Made by a program: the position numbers and the translations under genes. This document shows, in pieces, positions 61,881-64,000 of a stretch of 64,000 bases of DNA. The stretch lies in NCBI GenBank assembly GCA_020226215.1, contig CM035236.1, forward strand, positions 53,319,057 through 53,383,056, in the 5' to 3' direction. The notes beneath the pieces were generated by a model. It was not told the origin of the DNA, did not search any database, and was given only the letters and a program-made list of their open reading frames with translations. The stretch comes from Sindora glabra. Lineage: Eukaryota > Streptophyta > Magnoliopsida > Fabales > Fabaceae. Within the stretch, counting starts at the first letter, position 1. Each line of letters opens with the position of its first letter.

Positions 61881-61886
61881 GGCTTA

Positions 61887-62940
61887 GGGTGGATAAAGTT
61901 TAATTTTTTTTTTGTTTGGGCTTCAGCCCATGGAATTACAAAAACAAAATCACTTTAAATAAAATTTTAATAAAAGAAAAAGGAAAAATCATACACTTAA
62001 TTAACATTGTATTTGTAATCTATTAATCTATCATATAATATTTATTAAAATTAAAACTTGTATCATTGAAATAATTTCATTTTCTACAAGGGCACTATAA
62101 CTTTTTTTAGAGCATTACACAAGTTTAACATCTATTATTTTATAAAATTTTCAAACAAAGGCTCATGGCCAACATGTTTAAATTTTGTAAAATTAACTCC
62201 CATTGAATTATGTAAATTGACAAAATATCACATGTGGATATTAAAATAGTGAAATAACTAGAGTGCTAATTGCATTTATAATTGTGATAAATATCAAACA
62301 AATCACAATTTACTCGAGATGATCAACAAAGGTAACTCTTGTTTTAAATCCTACCTATTAGTATGATTTGGGGAGAATGAATATCTAACACTAATAAGAT
62401 ATGATCAGATTAACCTAAGGTTTAGAAATAACAACCCTATTTATAACCTATAATTAGAAGTAAGTTGACTCATTGTTGAAAACTACTTGTTACCATATTT
62501 ATAGGTTAAACTATCATTTGGCCTTCAACTAAACTATCAATTTGTTTGGGCTAAGCTTTTTTACATTTTACATAAATTATTGAATTAAAGGTCTACAATA
62601 AAATTAACTTTAATAGTTTCCCACTTCTAATATATAATTCAATAACAGTGGCCATTTTGATAAAAATACAAAAATAAATTACGGCATCCTTACACTCAGA
62701 AGTTTAAGTTAAGATCATAAATATCCAGTAGTGCATAACAAAATATTCAAAAGGGACATCAACATAATACATAATGTACACCCATACCTAATTGACAAAA
62801 TACAATATTTGATAGGGATTTAAACAAAATTATGCTTAATAAAATTTAGATAACAAATTTAACAATGTGCAAATATCCATACAAAAGGTCAAAGCATTTG
62901 CCTAAAATGTCAAATGAAAATCATTATTTTCAATATAGTA
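61887..62940 (-). mobile_element. Probable 3' LTR of a minus-strand copia element
   Basis: It lies on the 3' side of the copia RNase H at 62941-63590 and carries, on the minus strand, GGTTATAAATAGGGTTG (about 62430-62446), a TATA box of the copia LTR type. The ends were not resolved, and the stretch before 62100 may be unrelated. Confidence 0.4.
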
Positions 62941-63590
62941 TTAAGATATAGTCTAAGTGTCTTTATCAATATGTTATAACCAAAAATATACATTAAGAAT
63001 ATTTCATTTATATATGATAAATAATTTATGTCATAGTACTTTGACTAATCCAAAATATCAAAAGACTTAGTTAAACCTATATTAATTATATGATCATGAT
63101 ACATTTCTCCTGCTAAGCTTTTAGTTAGTGAATTTGTAAAAATATGATCTATGGATATATGTTTAATATGTGTAATATGCTTATGTATCTTCTTTCTTAC
63201 AAATTAGTACTTTGCATTAAAGTGCTTTATATAGGCAAAATTTTTGCTATTTTAAGAGAAGTTCACAATAGCAACATTGTTGAAATAAATGGTTAAAGAT
63301 CTTAAGATGCTCTCTATAATCTCGAAACTAGTCATAAAATTCTTTAACCACACAACAACATGAAAAGCTTCATAACATATGACATACTCTACTCCTATAG
63401 TGGAAATTATTATAAAGGATTGTTTAATACTTTTTCACAACATAACTCCTCCTACCATTACAAAGATGTATCCAAATGTTAATTTATGATCATTTAGATA
63501 ATTGGAAATCTAAATTTGAGTCACATGTAATCGTGAGATTTTCCAAAATCTTATAGCTCAACATATAATTTTTTATACCTTATAAATATT
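62941..63590 (-). mobile_element. Copia RNase H C-terminal fragment
   Basis: Minus-strand text LNDHKLTFGYIFVMVGGVML, KSIKQSFIIISTIGVEYVIC, YEAFHVVVWLKNFM, FNNVAIVNFS, AYIKHFNAKY and HISIDHIFTNSLTKSL is the copia RNase H (family: D.KSTSGY.F...GGA.SWKS.KQ, E.EY.A, DN..A, KHI...). The catalytic Asp of CDN is lost and stops occur. It is cut on its N-side at about 63590 by R1 copy c. Confidence 0.82.
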
Positions 63591-63595
63591 AATAT

Positions 63596-64000
63596 ACAAA
63601 ATATTGACTATATCATTTTTTCCTATTTTATGCATTTTAGTATGTTTCATATACTTAATTTTATAGATCTAGCTTTGTTATTTGATTAGGTGTTAATTTT
63701 TCAATGTTTTTAAATTGTTTAATTAATGTTGAATTTTTGCACTATTTCAAATCTTTGGTTGTAACCTAAGTTTTGGATGTTTAAATTGGGTGATCTTTAT
63801 ATTTTTAAAAATTTGAGAGAAAGCTTTAAAACTTTCACAATTTTGGTCAAAATCTAGTTTAAACATTTGGAGAGTCAAATCTGGTTATGAAGATAAAGTA
63901 GTGGTATTATCAGACCTGACTTATTTGTGGTTTTTAGGTGTTAAATGGAGCTCCAAAAATCAAAATTGGCTCAAATTAGTGCCCAAAGTTACATAAGACC
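63596..64000 (+). repeat. Dispersed repeat R1, copy c (runs off the window)
   Basis: It matches the first 400 bp of copies a and b, for example TTGATTAGGTGTTAATTTTT, CAAATCTGGTTATGAAGATA and TTAAATGGAGCTCC. It begins at the same base as copy b (AATATT(G/T)ACTAT), so the 5' edge of R1 is real. Confidence 0.75.

Larger units (their letters stand above)
56017..61883 (-). mobile_element. Complete PIF/Harbinger transposon (5.87 kb), disabled
   Basis: The left end GCCTTTGTTTGGATGGGGGA and the right end, reversed, GCCTACGTTTGGAACCAGGG are TIRs. TTA is duplicated at 56014-56016 and 61884-61886, the exact target preference of PIF/Harbinger. Purine-rich subterminal repeats (GAGAAG, AAAGAAGTTGGG) occur just inside both ends. 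The element carries the two genes the superfamily needs, both on the minus strand: a three-exon DDE transposase and a two-exon Myb/SANT-like protein downstream. Splice sites and frames are well kept, so inactivation looks recent compared with every other element in the window. Confidence 0.92.

Noticed and set aside
61189..61881. Several overlapping frames of 60-138 codons on both strands
   Set aside because: They overlap in a GC-rich leader region, are low-complexity and match no family I recognise.

Overview
The window looks like nuclear DNA from a eudicot plant. It is very AT-rich and gene-poor, the few genes are split by short GT-AG introns, and most of it is layered transposable-element (TE) debris: Ty1/copia, Ty3/gypsy, LINE, PIF/Harbinger, hAT, Mutator-like and CACTA-like. 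The species cannot be named from sequence alone. A run of exactly 100 N (11797-11896) is an assembly gap.

Layout. 1-9.5 kb: a long dispersed repeat (called R1 here, LTR-like) is split by a 3.1-kb solo LTR, followed by decayed copia pol on the minus strand and a second R1 copy. 9.5-11.8 kb: decayed copia pol on the plus strand, then the gap. 12.76-16.11 kb and 28.62-31.43 kb: two copies, in opposite orientation, of an unclassified repeat unit whose core is an array of short AT-rich palindromes. Between them lie a LINE 3' end, a Ty3/gypsy gag-protease remnant with its leader, a hAT-like element, a broken thioredoxin-like (ACHT type) gene fragment and a LINE endonuclease fragment. The second palindrome unit sits inside a LINE, between its ORF1 (to about 33.2 kb) and ORF2 remains.

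33.9-42.1 kb: a copia-type LTR element with both LTRs, primer-binding site, polypurine tract and target duplication but no recognisable pol. A 2.6-kb Ty3/gypsy-type solo LTR is nested in it with a perfect 5-bp target duplication. 42.7-49.6 kb: small DNA elements, including a 162-bp foldback element with a perfect 9-bp duplication, and two more orphan LINE RNase H fragments.

51.69-54.25 kb holds the one intact protein-coding gene I can support: a seven-exon minus-strand gene for a 233-residue mitochondrial-type ICT1/ArfB-like peptidyl-tRNA hydrolase with an intact GGQ motif.

56.02-61.88 kb is a complete PIF/Harbinger transposon with matching TIRs, TTA target duplications, a three-exon DDE transposase gene and a two-exon Myb/SANT-like helper gene. 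Both reading frames are almost whole, but the transposase carries an early stop and Lys in place of the expected third catalytic acid, and the helper carries an early stop. The window ends in copia RNase H remains and a third R1 copy.

Apart from the ICT1-like gene, the genes here serve element mobility and all appear dead. The signals most worth a second look are the paired inverted palindrome arrays and the recently disabled Harbinger element.
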